From Hyphomicrobiales bacterium (GTDB taxonomy: Bacteria > Pseudomonadota > Alphaproteobacteria > Rhizobiales > Beijerinckiaceae), in NCBI GenBank assembly GCA_027483895.1, contig JAIXTP010000026.1, forward strand, positions 62,001 to 126,000: DNA of 64,000 nucleotides, in the 5' to 3' direction. Positions within the stretch are counted from its first letter, which is position 1. Each line of letters starts with the position of its first letter. The translations under genes were made by a program, and so were the position numbers. The notes beneath the pieces were generated by a model. It saw only the letters and a program-made list of their open reading frames with translations. It was not told the DNA's origin and did no database searches. This document shows, piece by piece, positions 46,156 to 57,230 of this stretch.

Positions 46156-46284
46156 GGAAGGCCTTTGTGCGGCTCGGTCGCCGGCAGGCGCCCGAACGAA
46201 TGTCTTCCCCGGCTTTACAGGCTTGCGCGCGGTTGCGCCATGCGCGGAACCCCGAATTCGAGCACGCCCGCTCGCGGCCCTGCT

Positions 46285-47091
46285 TCATTCCGTCCAAGCG
46301 TAAAAGGCCGCGAGCCGCTTGATCTCGTCTTCGGTGAGCTTGGCTGCGAAGCCGCGCATGCGGCCGTAGATGTCGTTGCCGCGCTCCCCGCTCGCGTAAC
46401 GGCGGAGCTGATCGGCGAGATAGGCCTCGTTCTGGCGCGACAACGTCGGGGTCTCGATCGGCCCGCCGGAACGCGCGCCGTGGCAGGCCTGACAGGCGGG
46501 GATGCCCCGGGCCGGATCGCCGCGGAAGACGAGATCGGCGACGGGGAGATTGCGGTCCGCACGGGCGGTGACGTCGAGCGAGCCCTTCGGCTGCGATGCG
46601 AAATGGACCGCGAGAGGGGCGAGATCCTCTTCCGCGAGGCCCTGCGCCATGGGCGTCATCACGTCATGAGCGCGCGCGCCCGACCTGTAGTCGTGCAATT
46701 GCTTGAAGATCGCGGCCGCCGACTGGCCCGCGAGGTTCGGGAATGCGGGGTCGATCGCGATGCCCTTCTCGCCATGGCAGGACGCGCATTGCTGCGCGGC
46801 CTCGGGCGGTGCGGCCGGTGCCGCGCCGGCGAGTGCTGCGAGCGTCGCCCCGGTCCATGCGACGTCGCTGACCGGGCGCGGGGCCGCCGTGTCCGCCGGG
46901 GAGGATGCGGCGGGCGTGCCCGGGCCGATGCCGAGCGAACGACAGAAAGCTGTCCAAGCGTCGATGCCCGCCTGCCGGCCTTGGATGATCGGCAGGAGAG
47001 CGAAACCGAACAGCATGCCGCCGAGCAGGATCGCCCCGATCGCGGAACCGGCCAGAACGGTGAAGCGGGATGACCCGGCGGGCGCGTTCAT
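46285..47091 (-). CDS. Membrane-anchored dihaem cytochrome c
   Basis: This 268-residue protein has an N-terminal membrane anchor (about 10-33) and two c-type haem sites, CASCH and CQACH, each with following Met candidates (MTPMAQ, MRGF). It follows the oxidase subunit I gene by nine bases and would pass electrons to the CuA site of that oxidase. Confidence 0.88.
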   Translation of the reverse strand: MNAPAGSSRFTVLAGSAIGAILLGGMLFGFALLPIIQGRQAGIDAWTAFCRSLGIGPGTPAASSPADTAAPRPVSDVAWTGATLAALAGAAPAAPPEAAQQCASCHGEKGIAIDPAFPNLAGQSAAAIFKQLHDYRSGARAHDVMTPMAQGLAEEDLAPLAVHFASQPKGSLDVTARADRNLPVADLVFRGDPARGIPACQACHGARSGGPIETPTLSRQNEAYLADQLRRYASGERGNDIYGRMRGFAAKLTEDEIKRLAAFYAWTE

Positions 47092-47100
47092 CGCTTCCTC

Positions 47101-48738
47101 CTATCGGTCCACGCGATGAACGATCGCGCCGGGCGACGGTTCGACGAAGAATTGCGCGATCGGCCAGCCATAGGCGGCCAGCATCAGCACGGCGACCGCC
47201 GCATTCCAGAAACCGAAGCCGTTGAGTGCCGTCGGGACGTGCGAGGCCTCGTGATGGGACTGCGCGTAGCGCGGCGGTAGAGCGCGCAGCGCGGGGACGT
47301 GCCGCCCGGCGAGATTGGCGACGAAGAGCAGTGCCGAGACGAGGAGGATCAGGCCGCCGACGAAGGACACGATCACCCAAGGCGCCCAAGGCGCGATGGT
47401 CGGGTTCGTGTAGTCGAACAGAGCGACGCGCCGCCACTGGCCGAGAAGTCCGAGCCAATGCCACGGCAGCGTGGTCACCATCATGCCGATGAACCAGAGC
47501 CAGAGCTGCAGGCGCTGCCGCGTGAAGCTGCCCGCCTCGCGGCCCGTCAGGCTCGGCCAGATCGCATAGGCGATGGCGAAATACATGATCACGACGGTGC
47601 CGCCGAAGATCAGGTGGAAATGCGCGGTGACCCATGACGTGTTGTGGACCATCGCGTTCATGCCGTAGGCCATGTTCACGAGGCCGCCGCCGCCGCCGAA
47701 GAACAGCATCACGAAGGACAGGCCGGTCGCCAGCACCATCGGCCGATGCCACGGCAAGGCGCCGATCCAGCCGAAGAGCCCCCTGCCCCCGGCGAGCCGC
47801 CCGGCGATCTCCATGGACGCGGTGATCGTAAAGACGGTGAGCAGCGTCGGCACGGCGACGAAGGCCGTCAGCACCATCTGCAGGAATTTGAACCCGGTGG
47901 AATGCTCCGGGTCCATGAACAGGTGATGCATGCCGACGGGCAGGCTGTAGAGCAGGAAGAGGACGAAGGTGAGCCGCCCCATCGTGTCGCTGTAGAGCCG
48001 CCCGCCCGCCGCGGCCGGAGCCATGGTGTAGAAGGCGATATAGGCCGGAAACAGCCAGAAATAGACGATGGCGTGCAGCGTCCATGAAAAGAGAGTCCGG
48101 GACAGGCCGACATCGACCGACTGCACGAGGCCGAGCGCGGCGGGGATGACCTGGAACAAAAGTTCGGCCGCGACGCCGACGGTGGTCCAGGCCCACATGA
48201 TCGCGTTGGCGACGGTGGCGAACATCGCGAGCGGCACGGGCCGGCCGGGTTCGGCCTTCTTCCAGCGGCGCATCGCCTCGACCATCAGGCCGACCCAGAC
48301 CCACGAGCCGACCACGACGAGGACGAGGCCGACATAGTAGACGGCGCTGCCGGTCATGGGCGGGTAGAAGGTGTAGAGGACCGTCGCGCGGCCGGATAGG
48401 ACGGTGCCCAGCGCCAGAAGCGTGCCGAGCATCGCGATCCAGAAGGCGGCCCATGCGATCCGCGGCCGCGGCAGCGGCCGGCCGAGCGCCGTCTCCGCCA
48501 CGTAATAGCCGAAGCCCATGATGAAGAAGGTGGTCAGCACATAGGCCATGGCGGAGCCGTGGGCCGTGACCGACAGGAAGTAATTTTCCGGTGTGGCGAG
48601 CGGCGGACGCAGCGGGGAGCGGACCCACATTTGCCAGGCGCCGAGGACGCAGGCTGCGGCGAAGGCGATGAAGGCCGTCCAGAGATGGGCGAGAACGAGA
48701 CGTCTAGAGGCGATCACAGTTCGCCCTCCCCTCTGCAT
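47101..48738 (-). CDS. B-type (ba3-like) haem-copper oxidase subunit I
   Basis: This 545-residue, roughly 13-helix protein reduces oxygen and pumps protons. Ligand segments are VTAHGSAMAYVLTTFF, SWTLHAIVYFWLFPAYIAFY (CuB His and the Tyr), PVGMHHLFMDPEHS (His pair) and NTSWVTAHFHLIFGGTVVIM (haem a and a3 His). The pattern fits B-family oxidases such as Thermus ba3. The start is uncertain: ATG 48738 overlaps subunit II by 35 bases, and GTG 48717 is the alternative. Confidence 0.9.
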   Translation of the reverse strand: MQRGGRTVIASRRLVLAHLWTAFIAFAAACVLGAWQMWVRSPLRPPLATPENYFLSVTAHGSAMAYVLTTFFIMGFGYYVAETALGRPLPRPRIAWAAFWIAMLGTLLALGTVLSGRATVLYTFYPPMTGSAVYYVGLVLVVVGSWVWVGLMVEAMRRWKKAEPGRPVPLAMFATVANAIMWAWTTVGVAAELLFQVIPAALGLVQSVDVGLSRTLFSWTLHAIVYFWLFPAYIAFYTMAPAAAGGRLYSDTMGRLTFVLFLLYSLPVGMHHLFMDPEHSTGFKFLQMVLTAFVAVPTLLTVFTITASMEIAGRLAGGRGLFGWIGALPWHRPMVLATGLSFVMLFFGGGGGLVNMAYGMNAMVHNTSWVTAHFHLIFGGTVVIMYFAIAYAIWPSLTGREAGSFTRQRLQLWLWFIGMMVTTLPWHWLGLLGQWRRVALFDYTNPTIAPWAPWVIVSFVGGLILLVSALLFVANLAGRHVPALRALPPRYAQSHHEASHVPTALNGFGFWNAAVAVLMLAAYGWPIAQFFVEPSPGAIVHRVDR

Positions 48739-49243
48739 CGGCGGCGAACCGGTCGGGCGGCACCGCGCGGACCACGGCCCACATCTGGCTGTGCCCGAGA
48801 CCGCAATATTCGTGGCAGGGCGTGAGGAGGTCGCCCGTCTTCGTGAAGGTGGAATGGACCTGCGCGACGTAGCCCGGGATCACCATCGTATTGACGTTGG
48901 TGCCGGCGACGAGAACGCCGTGTATCACGTCCGGGCTCGCGAAGCGCAGCGTGACGCGGCGGCCCGTGGGGACGACGACGCATTGCGGTACGAAGGCGAA
49001 TTGGGTCGTCACGATGCGGACGGTGACGTCGCCGTTCGGCGCGACCCGCGTGCCGAGATTGCCCTCGGCGAATTCGCCGGTGAGATGGAGGGTCTTCGGA
49101 TCGATCCGCTCGAGATTGCTCGGCGGATTGATCCCCCTCGCGAGCCCCGCGAACAGGATCGCTCCGAGAATGAGGGCCGTCGCGCCCGCCACCACGTAGG
49201 ACCAGCGGATTTCGGTCCGGAGGACGTCTTCTTCGCTCGCCAT
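48704..49243 (-). CDS. Cytochrome c oxidase subunit II (CuA)
   Basis: This 179-residue protein has one N-terminal membrane helix and a periplasmic cupredoxin domain. The CuA site is PCHEYCGLGHSQM (C-x3-C-x3-H-x2-M) with the upstream His in SPDVIHGVLV. It receives electrons from cytochrome c. It is short, as expected of B-type oxidases, and overlaps subunit I. Confidence 0.92.
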   Translation of the reverse strand: MASEEDVLRTEIRWSYVVAGATALILGAILFAGLARGINPPSNLERIDPKTLHLTGEFAEGNLGTRVAPNGDVTVRIVTTQFAFVPQCVVVPTGRRVTLRFASPDVIHGVLVAGTNVNTMVIPGYVAQVHSTFTKTGDLLTPCHEYCGLGHSQMWAVVRAVPPDRFAADAEGRANCDRL

Positions 49244-49247
49244 GGCC

Positions 49248-49415
49248 TCACCCCACCGTGCCGCGGGGGAGAAAGACGAAGAGATAGATCCCGAGCCAGG
49301 AGAGCATCAGAAGCCCGACCGCGATCCCCGCGACGGCGAATGCGCCCTTGGGAACCTCCGCGAGTCTCGGGTCGTCCGCTAACGGTTCGGCCCCGTCCGG
49401 CCCTCTTTCCGCCAT
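49248..49415 (-). CDS. Small oxidase membrane subunit (IIa-like)
   Basis: This 55-residue protein has one membrane helix (GAFAVAGIAVGLLMLSWLGI) close to the C-terminus. It is the first gene of the oxidase locus, four bases before subunit II. By size and position it is like subunit IIa of ba3 oxidases, which replaces a missing helix of subunit II. Confidence 0.68.
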   Translation of the reverse strand: MAERGPDGAEPLADDPRLAEVPKGAFAVAGIAVGLLMLSWLGIYLFVFLPRGTVG

Positions 49416-49539
49416 GCCCCGGCCCTCCTGTTGCCGGAGACGAACGCGTGACCCGTTCTTTCGTTCACGCCAGGAAGACGGTGGATTTCCCCTTGCCCGA
49501 TCTTGCCATGTCGACGCTATTCGGCGTAAAGCGCCCAAT

Positions 49540-49887
49540 ATGAGTTATGGCAGGCGTTCTCCCCGCTTCGAAGCCGGGCACAATTTCGTTCTCGTTCACG
49601 CCGGCGAGCGGCTGACGATCCGCGACGTGAGCGACACCGGCATGCGCCTCGCGGTCAGGCCCGAGGACGATTACCGGGTCGGCGATTCAGCCGAGTTCCA
49701 ATTGCTCGTCCGGGACGCGACGAGCGTGGAAGGCTGGACGCTCCATGCCGTGTGCCAATGGATCCGGGACGGCGAAGCGGGGTTCCGTTTCGTGCCGGAT
49801 GCGGATTTTTCGCGCGAGATGTTCGGCCGGCTCGTCCGCATGCTCTCCGCGGGCGAGACCCGCGTCGTGAACGGCACCGAGCAATAG
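49540..49887 (+). CDS. PilZ-domain protein
   Basis: This 115-residue single PilZ-type domain reads SYGRRSPRFEAGHNFVLVHA, TIRDVSDTGMRLAVRPEDDY, and a CQWIRDGEAGFRFVPD end. The RxxxR switch of cyclic-di-GMP binding is only partly visible (YGRRSPRFE), so ligand binding is uncertain. The start at 49540 is preferred to the open frame from 49348. It is divergent from the oxidase locus. Confidence 0.72.
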   Translation: MSYGRRSPRFEAGHNFVLVHAGERLTIRDVSDTGMRLAVRPEDDYRVGDSAEFQLLVRDATSVEGWTLHAVCQWIRDGEAGFRFVPDADFSREMFGRLVRMLSAGETRVVNGTEQ

Positions 49888-49892
49888 GCATG

Positions 49893-49923
49893 AAAAAGGC
49901 CCGCGGTTCGCGCGGGCCCTTTC
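49893..49923. terminator. Bidirectional intrinsic terminator between pilZ-type gene and pyrG
   Basis: The stem GGCCCGCG/CGCGGGCC (loop GTTCG) is flanked by A5 on the left and CTTT on the right. It serves the two convergent genes ending at 49887 (+) and 49928 (-). Confidence 0.8.
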
Positions 49924-49927
49924 CGGA

Positions 49928-51568
<1,641 letters not shown>

Positions 51569-51675
51569 CTAAGCGGTCATGCTCGATTCGAACAGCGCCG
51601 GGAGGCCCGCGACCGGGTCATCCACAGCGAGTTCGGGTGGAAAGAGTACGGGGAGCCGAAGCTCCCCGGGAAAGA

Positions 51676-52035
51676 TCAGCGGGTCGAGGGAACCTGCGGC
51701 GCCGCAGGCTGCTGTTCGATCTGCTTGAGCTGGTCCAGGACGCCTCCGCCCTGCGCCGCGGGAGCGCGCGAAGCGGCATCGTCGATGATCGAGCGCGGCG
51801 CGCGATTCAGACCCGCGAGGATCGCCAGCGACAGCGAGGTGAAGAAGAAGATCGCCGCGAGGATGGCGGTCGACCGGGTCAGCATGTTCGCCTGCCCGCG
51901 GCCGGTCATGAAGCCGGACACGCCCGAAGAACCGCCGAGGCCGCCCAGCGCGCCGGCATCCGAACGCTGCAGCAGGATCGTGCCGACGAGCGCGACGACG
52001 ACGATCAGGTGGATGACGATGAGAACCTGCTGCAT
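51676..52035 (-). CDS. secG: Preprotein translocase subunit SecG
   Basis: This 119-residue protein has two membrane helices (VLIVIHLIVVVALVGTILLQ, and RSTAILAAIFFFTSLSLAIL) and the GGLGGSSGVSGFMTGRG loop typical of SecG. A Gln/Pro-rich tail follows. It lies between tpiA and pyrG, the standard alphaproteobacterial order. The start at 52035 (MQQVLIVIH) is the family one. Confidence 0.92.
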   Translation of the reverse strand: MQQVLIVIHLIVVVALVGTILLQRSDAGALGGLGGSSGVSGFMTGRGQANMLTRSTAILAAIFFFTSLSLAILAGLNRAPRSIIDDAASRAPAAQGGGVLDQLKQIEQQPAAPQVPSTR

Positions 52036-52166
52036 GAAGCCCGCACTCTTGAAGCTCCCGAACGGGAGCATGTCCGCGACCGCGGGCGTCTAACACGGTG
52101 GGCGCCCGAGCGGAAGGGGGAAGCCGCGGCGAGCCGTCCTCGGGGACGTGTGCCGCGGCCGGAGGA

Positions 52167-52931
52167 TCAGGCCCGATAGGCGTCCGCGATGGCCATGAAG
52201 TCGGCGGCCTTGAGGCTCGCGCCGCCGACGAGCGCGCCGTCGACATTCTCCACCGCCATCAGTTCCGCCGCGTTCGACGGCTTCACCGAGCCTCCGTAGA
52301 GGATCCGCACCTTGGCGCCCTGCTCCTTGCCGACGATGCGGCGCAGATCGGCCCGGATCGCGGCGTGGACTTCCGCAACGTCCGCAGCCGTGGGGGTGAG
52401 GCCGGTGCCGATGGCCCAGACGGGCTCGTAGGCGACGACGAGTTCGGCGGCGGTCATGCCCTCGGGGATCGAGCCCTTGAGCTGGCGGCGCACGACCGCG
52501 AGCGTGCGGCCCGCTTCGCGCTCAGCACGGGTCTCGCCGACGCAGACGACGGCGACGAGGCCCGCGCGCCGGGCCGCCTCGGCCTTCGCGCGCACGGTCG
52601 AGTCGGACTCCTTATGGTCCGTGCGGCGCTCGGAATGACCGACGATCACATGCGAGGCGCCGGCATCGGCCAGCATTTCGGCCGAGACGTCGCCGGTATG
52701 GGCGCCGCTCTCCCGGGCGTGGCAGTCCTGCCCGCCGACCGCGATGCGCGAGCCCACCGCCGCCGCGGCCATGGCGCCGACGAGCGTCGCCGGCGGGCAG
52801 ATCAGGAGGTCGGCCCTGCCCCTCAGCGCCGCGTCGTAGCGCGCCGCCATCGCAGCGAATTCGGCGAGCGAGGCCTTGAGGCCGTTCATCTTCCAATTGC
52901 CCGCGACGAGCGGCCGGATGCCCGGAGTCAT
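52167..52931 (-). CDS. tpiA: Triose-phosphate isomerase
   Basis: This 254-residue TIM barrel interconverts dihydroxyacetone phosphate and glyceraldehyde 3-phosphate. It has GNWKMNG (Lys, Asn), GHSERR (catalytic His), [10 protein letters not shown] (catalytic Glu) and [10 protein letters not shown]. Divergent from ppiD across 178 bases in which I see no further gene. Confidence 0.96.
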   Translation of the reverse strand: MTPGIRPLVAGNWKMNGLKASLAEFAAMAARYDAALRGRADLLICPPATLVGAMAAAAVGSRIAVGGQDCHARESGAHTGDVSAEMLADAGASHVIVGHSERRTDHKESDSTVRAKAEAARRAGLVAVVCVGETRAEREAGRTLAVVRRQLKGSIPEGMTAAELVVAYEPVWAIGTGLTPTAADVAEVHAAIRADLRRIVGKEQGAKVRILYGGSVKPSNAAELMAVENVDGALVGGASLKAADFMAIADAYRA

Positions 52932-53109
52932 GGTCTTTTCTCCATGTTCGTTCGGCGTCGGACCTAGCAGAGCCTCGGCGGCGCATAAAGCCCCGAAGTC
53001 TCGTCAAAAAGGACCGCTGCGGAGCGTTGCGGGAGGAAGACCCCATCCCTATGATGCGCGGCCTTCGCGGGGGGCCTCCCCGCATCAACGGAATCGGATC
53101 GTTCGTCTC

Positions 53110-55008
53110 ATGATGCAGGGCTTTCGCAAGGCGGGTCAGACCTGGCTCGGTCGCGCCGTCATCGCCGTCCTTTTCGGCTTCCTCATCCTGAGCTTCGCGA
53201 TCTGGGGCATCGGCGACATGATCCGCAATGTCGGCGGACAGACCGTGGCGAAGGTGGGTTCGTCCGAGATCGGCGTGCTCGCCTTCCGCGAAGCGTATCA
53301 GAACGAGCTTCAGGGCATCTCGCGGCGCATCCGTCGCGCGATCTCGTCCGACGAGGCGCGTGCGCTGGGTCTCGACCGCCGCGTGCTGGACAAGATGATC
53401 TCCGACGCCGCGCTCGATGCGCGCGTGAAGCAGTTCGGCCTCGCCATTTCCGACGACACGATCGCGAAGGCGATCCTCGACGATCCGAACTTCAAGGGCC
53501 CCGACGGCCGTTTCAATCGCGTCGCCTTCGACGAGATCCTGCGCAATGCGGGCTATTCCGAGCAGTCCTTCGTGAAGGCGCAGCGCAACGTCTATCTGCG
53601 CGGCCAGATCGCAGAAGGTCTCGCGGGCGCTCCGGGCGTGCCCTCCGCCATGCTCGACGCCGTCAACCGCTTCCGGGCCGAGAAGCGCGACGTCGCCTAT
53701 TTCCTGCTCGAAGCACGGGCCGCGGGCGAGATCGCCGCGCCGACGGACACTGAACTCGCCGCCTTCTTCGACCAGCGGAAGGCCGAATTCCGGGCTCCGG
53801 AATATCGCAAGGCGAGCGTGCTGATGCTCGCGCCGTCGCAGATCGCGCAGCCCGACAAGGTGGCGGAAGCCGATATCCGCGCGGCCTATGAGCGGCTGAA
53901 GGCCACGCGCTACACAACGCCGGAGCGCCGCGCGGTGAAGCAGATGGTGATCGCGGATGCCGAGAAGGCGAAGGCCGCGGGCGAAGCCCTCGCGGCCGGC
54001 CGCGCCTTCGACGATGTCGCCGCCGAGGCGGGGCTCAAGCCGTCCGACACCGATCTCGGCATCGTGCAGCGGCAGGACATCGCGGATGCGGCCGTCGCGG
54101 ATGCCGCCTTCAAGGCCGAAGCCGGCAAGGCCGCGGGCCCGGTGGACGGTCGTTTCGGCAAGGTCTTCGTTCTGGTGACCTCGATCGAACCCGCCAAGGT
54201 CGTCCCGTTCGAGGAGGCGGGGCCGGCGCTGGCGGGCGAGATCGCCCGCAGCCGCGCGATCGAGAAGGTGCGGGATCTGCATGACGCGATCGAGGATCAG
54301 CGTGCGTCCGCCAAGGCCCTGGCCGACATCGCGAAGGAGAACGGCCTGCCGCTGGTGACGGTCGAACTCGACCGGACGGGCCGCGGCAAGGACGGCGCGA
54401 TCGTCATCGTGCCCGAGGCGCCGAGCGTGGTTCCGGCGATCTTCGCGTCCGATATCGGCGTCGACAACGAGGGCATCGCCACCCGCGAGGGCGGCTGGGT
54501 CTGGTTCTCCGTCGACGGAATCGAAGCCGCGCGCGAGCGGATGCTGGCCGAGGTCAAGGCCGCGGCCGAGACCGCGTGGCGCTCGGAGCGGATCGCGGAC
54601 ATCCTTTCGTCCAAGGCGTCCGAAGCGGTGAAGCGCATCGACGGCGGCGAGGCGGTCGAGAAGGTCGCGGCGGAACTCGGCGCGTCCGCGGCGACGGCGG
54701 CGGGCATCGAACGTTCGTCCCGCAACGAGGCGATCTCCCCCGCGGCCCTGTCGCAGATCTTCCTGACGCCGGTCGACAAGGCCGCGTCGGCTCTGGGAGC
54801 CGCGCCCGATCAGAGGCTCGTCCTCAAGGTGCTGAAGGCCGAAGTGGCTCCTCTGGCCGAGGATGCGGCGAAGGCCCTCACGCGCGATCTCGAACTCGCG
54901 ATCGGCGACGACATCGTCTCCGCCTATATCGCGGAGACGAAGCGGGAACTCGGCGTCTCGATCAATGCCGCCGGCCTGAGGCTCGCGCTCGGCTCCGGGG
55001 CGGAGTGA
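53110..55008 (+). CDS. ppiD: PpiD-like membrane-anchored peptidyl-prolyl isomerase / chaperone
   Basis: This 632-residue protein has a single N-terminal membrane helix (AVIAVLFGFLILSFAIWGIG), a SurA_N-type chaperone region (about 35-190) and a parvulin-like domain near 265-365. It assists folding of exported proteins at the Sec exit. The frame is open to 52876 but ATG 53110 gives the normal membrane anchor. It leads the rightward run into trpE, with a four-base gap. Confidence 0.87.
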   Translation: MMQGFRKAGQTWLGRAVIAVLFGFLILSFAIWGIGDMIRNVGGQTVAKVGSSEIGVLAFREAYQNELQGISRRIRRAISSDEARALGLDRRVLDKMISDAALDARVKQFGLAISDDTIAKAILDDPNFKGPDGRFNRVAFDEILRNAGYSEQSFVKAQRNVYLRGQIAEGLAGAPGVPSAMLDAVNRFRAEKRDVAYFLLEARAAGEIAAPTDTELAAFFDQRKAEFRAPEYRKASVLMLAPSQIAQPDKVAEADIRAAYERLKATRYTTPERRAVKQMVIADAEKAKAAGEALAAGRAFDDVAAEAGLKPSDTDLGIVQRQDIADAAVADAAFKAEAGKAAGPVDGRFGKVFVLVTSIEPAKVVPFEEAGPALAGEIARSRAIEKVRDLHDAIEDQRASAKALADIAKENGLPLVTVELDRTGRGKDGAIVIVPEAPSVVPAIFASDIGVDNEGIATREGGWVWFSVDGIEAARERMLAEVKAAAETAWRSERIADILSSKASEAVKRIDGGEAVEKVAAELGASAATAAGIERSSRNEAISPAALSQIFLTPVDKAASALGAAPDQRLVLKVLKAEVAPLAEDAAKALTRDLELAIGDDIVSAYIAETKRELGVSINAAGLRLALGSGAE

Positions 55009-55012
55009 CCGG

Positions 55013-56530
55013 ATGGTCGCCTTCCCCGATTTCGAGGCTTTCTCGGCGGCCTATGACGCCGGGCGTCCGCGCATCGTGGCGACCTCTCTCGTCGGCGATC
55101 TCGAAACGCCGGTCTCCGCCTATCTGAAGCTCGGCGGCGAGAAGTCCGCGAACACGTTCCTGCTCGAATCGGTCGAGGGCGGTGCGGTGCGCGGGCGCTA
55201 TTCCATGATCGGCCTCGCGCCCGACATCATCTGGCGCTGCTCCAACGGCCGGGCCGAGATCAATCGGACCGCTCTGCGTGACGCCGACGCCTTCGTGCCT
55301 TGCGATGCCGATCCCGCGACGGCGCTGCGCGCTTTGCTCGCGGAAAGCGCGATCCCCGACGAGGAAGGCCTGCCGCCGATGGCCGCGGGCGTGTTCGGCT
55401 ATCTCGGCTACGACATGGTCCGCATCATGGAGCGGCTGCCCGAGGCGAAGCCCGACGTGCTCGGCGTGCCGGACGCCGTGCTGGTGCGCCCGACCGTGAT
55501 GGTCGTCTTCGACGCGGTGAAGGACGAGATCGTCGTGCTGACGCCCGTGCGGCCCGCGACGGGCGTGCCGGCGAAGGCCGCCTACGAGGCCGCGCTCGAC
55601 CGGATCGATGCGGTGACCCGGAGCCTCGAAGGGCCCCTGCCCCAAGGCGCGGCTCAACCCGCGGACGTCGCCGTTCCCGCGCCGGTCTCGAATACGCCGG
55701 AGGCCGACTATCTGCAGATGGTCGCCAAGGCGAAGGAATACATCCGCGCGGGCGACATCTTTCAGGTCGTGCTGTCCCAGCGCTTCACGGCGCCCTTCCC
55801 GCTCCCGGCCCTGTCGCTCTATCGCGCCCTGCGGCGGGTCAATCCCGCGCCGTTCCTCTGCTATCTCGATTTCGGCGGCTTTCAGGTGGTCTGCTCCTCG
55901 CCCGAGATCCTCGTGCGGGTGCGCGACGGCAAGGTCACGATCCGCCCGATCGCCGGGACCCGCCCGCGCGGCGCTACTGCCGCCGAAGACCGGGCGCTCG
56001 GCGAGGACCTGCTCGCCGACGCCAAGGAGCGTGCCGAGCATCTGATGCTGCTCGATCTCGGCCGGAACGACGTGGGCCGCGTCTCGGAAGTCGGCAGCGT
56101 CGCGGTGACGGACAGCTTCTTCCTGGAGCGCTACAGCCAGGTGATGCACATCGTCTCGAACGTCGAAGGGCGGCTCGATGCGAAATACGACGCGCTCGAC
56201 GCTCTGATCGCCGGTTTTCCGGCGGGCACGGTTTCGGGCGCGCCGAAGGTGCGCGCGATGGAGATCATCGACGAGCTGGAGCGCGACAAGCGCGGGCTCT
56301 ATGCGGGCTGCATCGGCTATTTCGGCGCGAACGGCGAGATGGATACCTGCATCGTCCTGCGCACCGCGCTGGTGAAGGACGGCCGCATGCATGTGCAGGC
56401 GGGCGCGGGCATCGTCTACGACTCGAACCCCGCCTCCGAGCAGCAGGAATGCGTGAACAAGGCGAAGGCGCTGTTCCGGGCCGCCGAAGAGGCGGTCCGC
56501 TTCGCGTCCGCCGGGCGTCGGGGCCAATGA
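55013..56530 (+). CDS. trpE: Anthranilate synthase component I
   Basis: This 505-residue enzyme makes anthranilate from chorismate. It has the N-terminal feedback region (LLESVEGGAVRGRYSMIGLA) and the chorismate-binding domain (GDIFQVVLSQRF, IAGTRPRGAT, HLMLLDLGRNDVGRVSEVGS, FPAGTVSGAPKVRAMEIIDE). It is not fused to trpG, unlike in rhizobia with trpE(G). Confidence 0.96.
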   Translation: MVAFPDFEAFSAAYDAGRPRIVATSLVGDLETPVSAYLKLGGEKSANTFLLESVEGGAVRGRYSMIGLAPDIIWRCSNGRAEINRTALRDADAFVPCDADPATALRALLAESAIPDEEGLPPMAAGVFGYLGYDMVRIMERLPEAKPDVLGVPDAVLVRPTVMVVFDAVKDEIVVLTPVRPATGVPAKAAYEAALDRIDAVTRSLEGPLPQGAAQPADVAVPAPVSNTPEADYLQMVAKAKEYIRAGDIFQVVLSQRFTAPFPLPALSLYRALRRVNPAPFLCYLDFGGFQVVCSSPEILVRVRDGKVTIRPIAGTRPRGATAAEDRALGEDLLADAKERAEHLMLLDLGRNDVGRVSEVGSVAVTDSFFLERYSQVMHIVSNVEGRLDAKYDALDALIAGFPAGTVSGAPKVRAMEIIDELERDKRGLYAGCIGYFGANGEMDTCIVLRTALVKDGRMHVQAGAGIVYDSNPASEQQECVNKAKALFRAAEEAVRFASAGRRGQ

Positions 56531-56588
56531 TGTTGACGCTTCTGCGCTCCCGACGGACAAACGGCGCGGCACCCACGGAACCGCGCCG

Positions 56589-57230
56589 ATGACCCGCGTC
56601 ACGCTCGTCGACAATTACGACAGCTTCACCTGGAACCTCTTCCACGACCTCGCGAAGCTCGGGGCGGAGGTGAAGGTGGTGCGCAACGACGCGATGACCT
56701 CCGAAGAGATCATGGCCGAGGAGCCCGACGCGATCGTTCTGTCGCCCGGGCCTTGCACGCCGAACGAGGCGGGGATCTGCCTCGATCTGATCGCCAAGGC
56801 GGGCGGCACGATTCCGATGTTCGGCGTTTGTCTGGGCCTTCAATCGATGGGGCAGGCCTTCGGCGGAAACGTCGTGCGGGCGCCGCTTCCCATGCACGGC
56901 AAGATCTCGACGATCACGCACAAGGGCGAAACGGTGTTCCGCGGCATCAACGGGCCGTTCCGCGCGACGCGCTACCATTCGCTCGTCATCGAGCGCGACA
57001 CGATGCCCGACGCTTTGGCCGTGACGGCCGAGAGCGAGGACGGGCTCGTGATGGCGGCCTCGCATCGTTCGCTGCCGGTCCATGGCGTCCAGTTCCACCC
57101 CGAGAGCATCCTGTCCGAGCACGGGGCGACGATGTTCCGGAATTTCCTCGATCTGGCCGCCGCGTGGAACGCCGTGCACCGGCCGCATCTCGCCGCGCGC
57201 GCGGCATCGCAGTCCTCGGGGGGCCGCTGA
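56589..57230 (+). CDS. trpG: Anthranilate synthase component II (glutamine amidotransferase)
   Basis: This 213-residue class I amidotransferase supplies ammonia to TrpE. It has the start VTLVDNYDSFTWNLFHDLAK, the nucleophile in GVCLGLQSM, and HGVQFHPES with the catalytic His and Glu. It directly abuts trpD. Confidence 0.96.
   Translation: MTRVTLVDNYDSFTWNLFHDLAKLGAEVKVVRNDAMTSEEIMAEEPDAIVLSPGPCTPNEAGICLDLIAKAGGTIPMFGVCLGLQSMGQAFGGNVVRAPLPMHGKISTITHKGETVFRGINGPFRATRYHSLVIERDTMPDALAVTAESEDGLVMAASHRSLPVHGVQFHPESILSEHGATMFRNFLDLAAAWNAVHRPHLAARAASQSSGGR

Noticed and set aside
44887..47073. 728-codon plus-strand ORF opposite the DEAD-box helicase
   Set aside because: The helicase frame has every motif; this frame is antisense shadow.
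46664..48628. 654-codon minus-strand ORF overlapping oxidase subunit I
   Set aside because: Arg/His/Pro-rich out-of-frame reading of the oxidase gene; no membrane helices or haem ligands.
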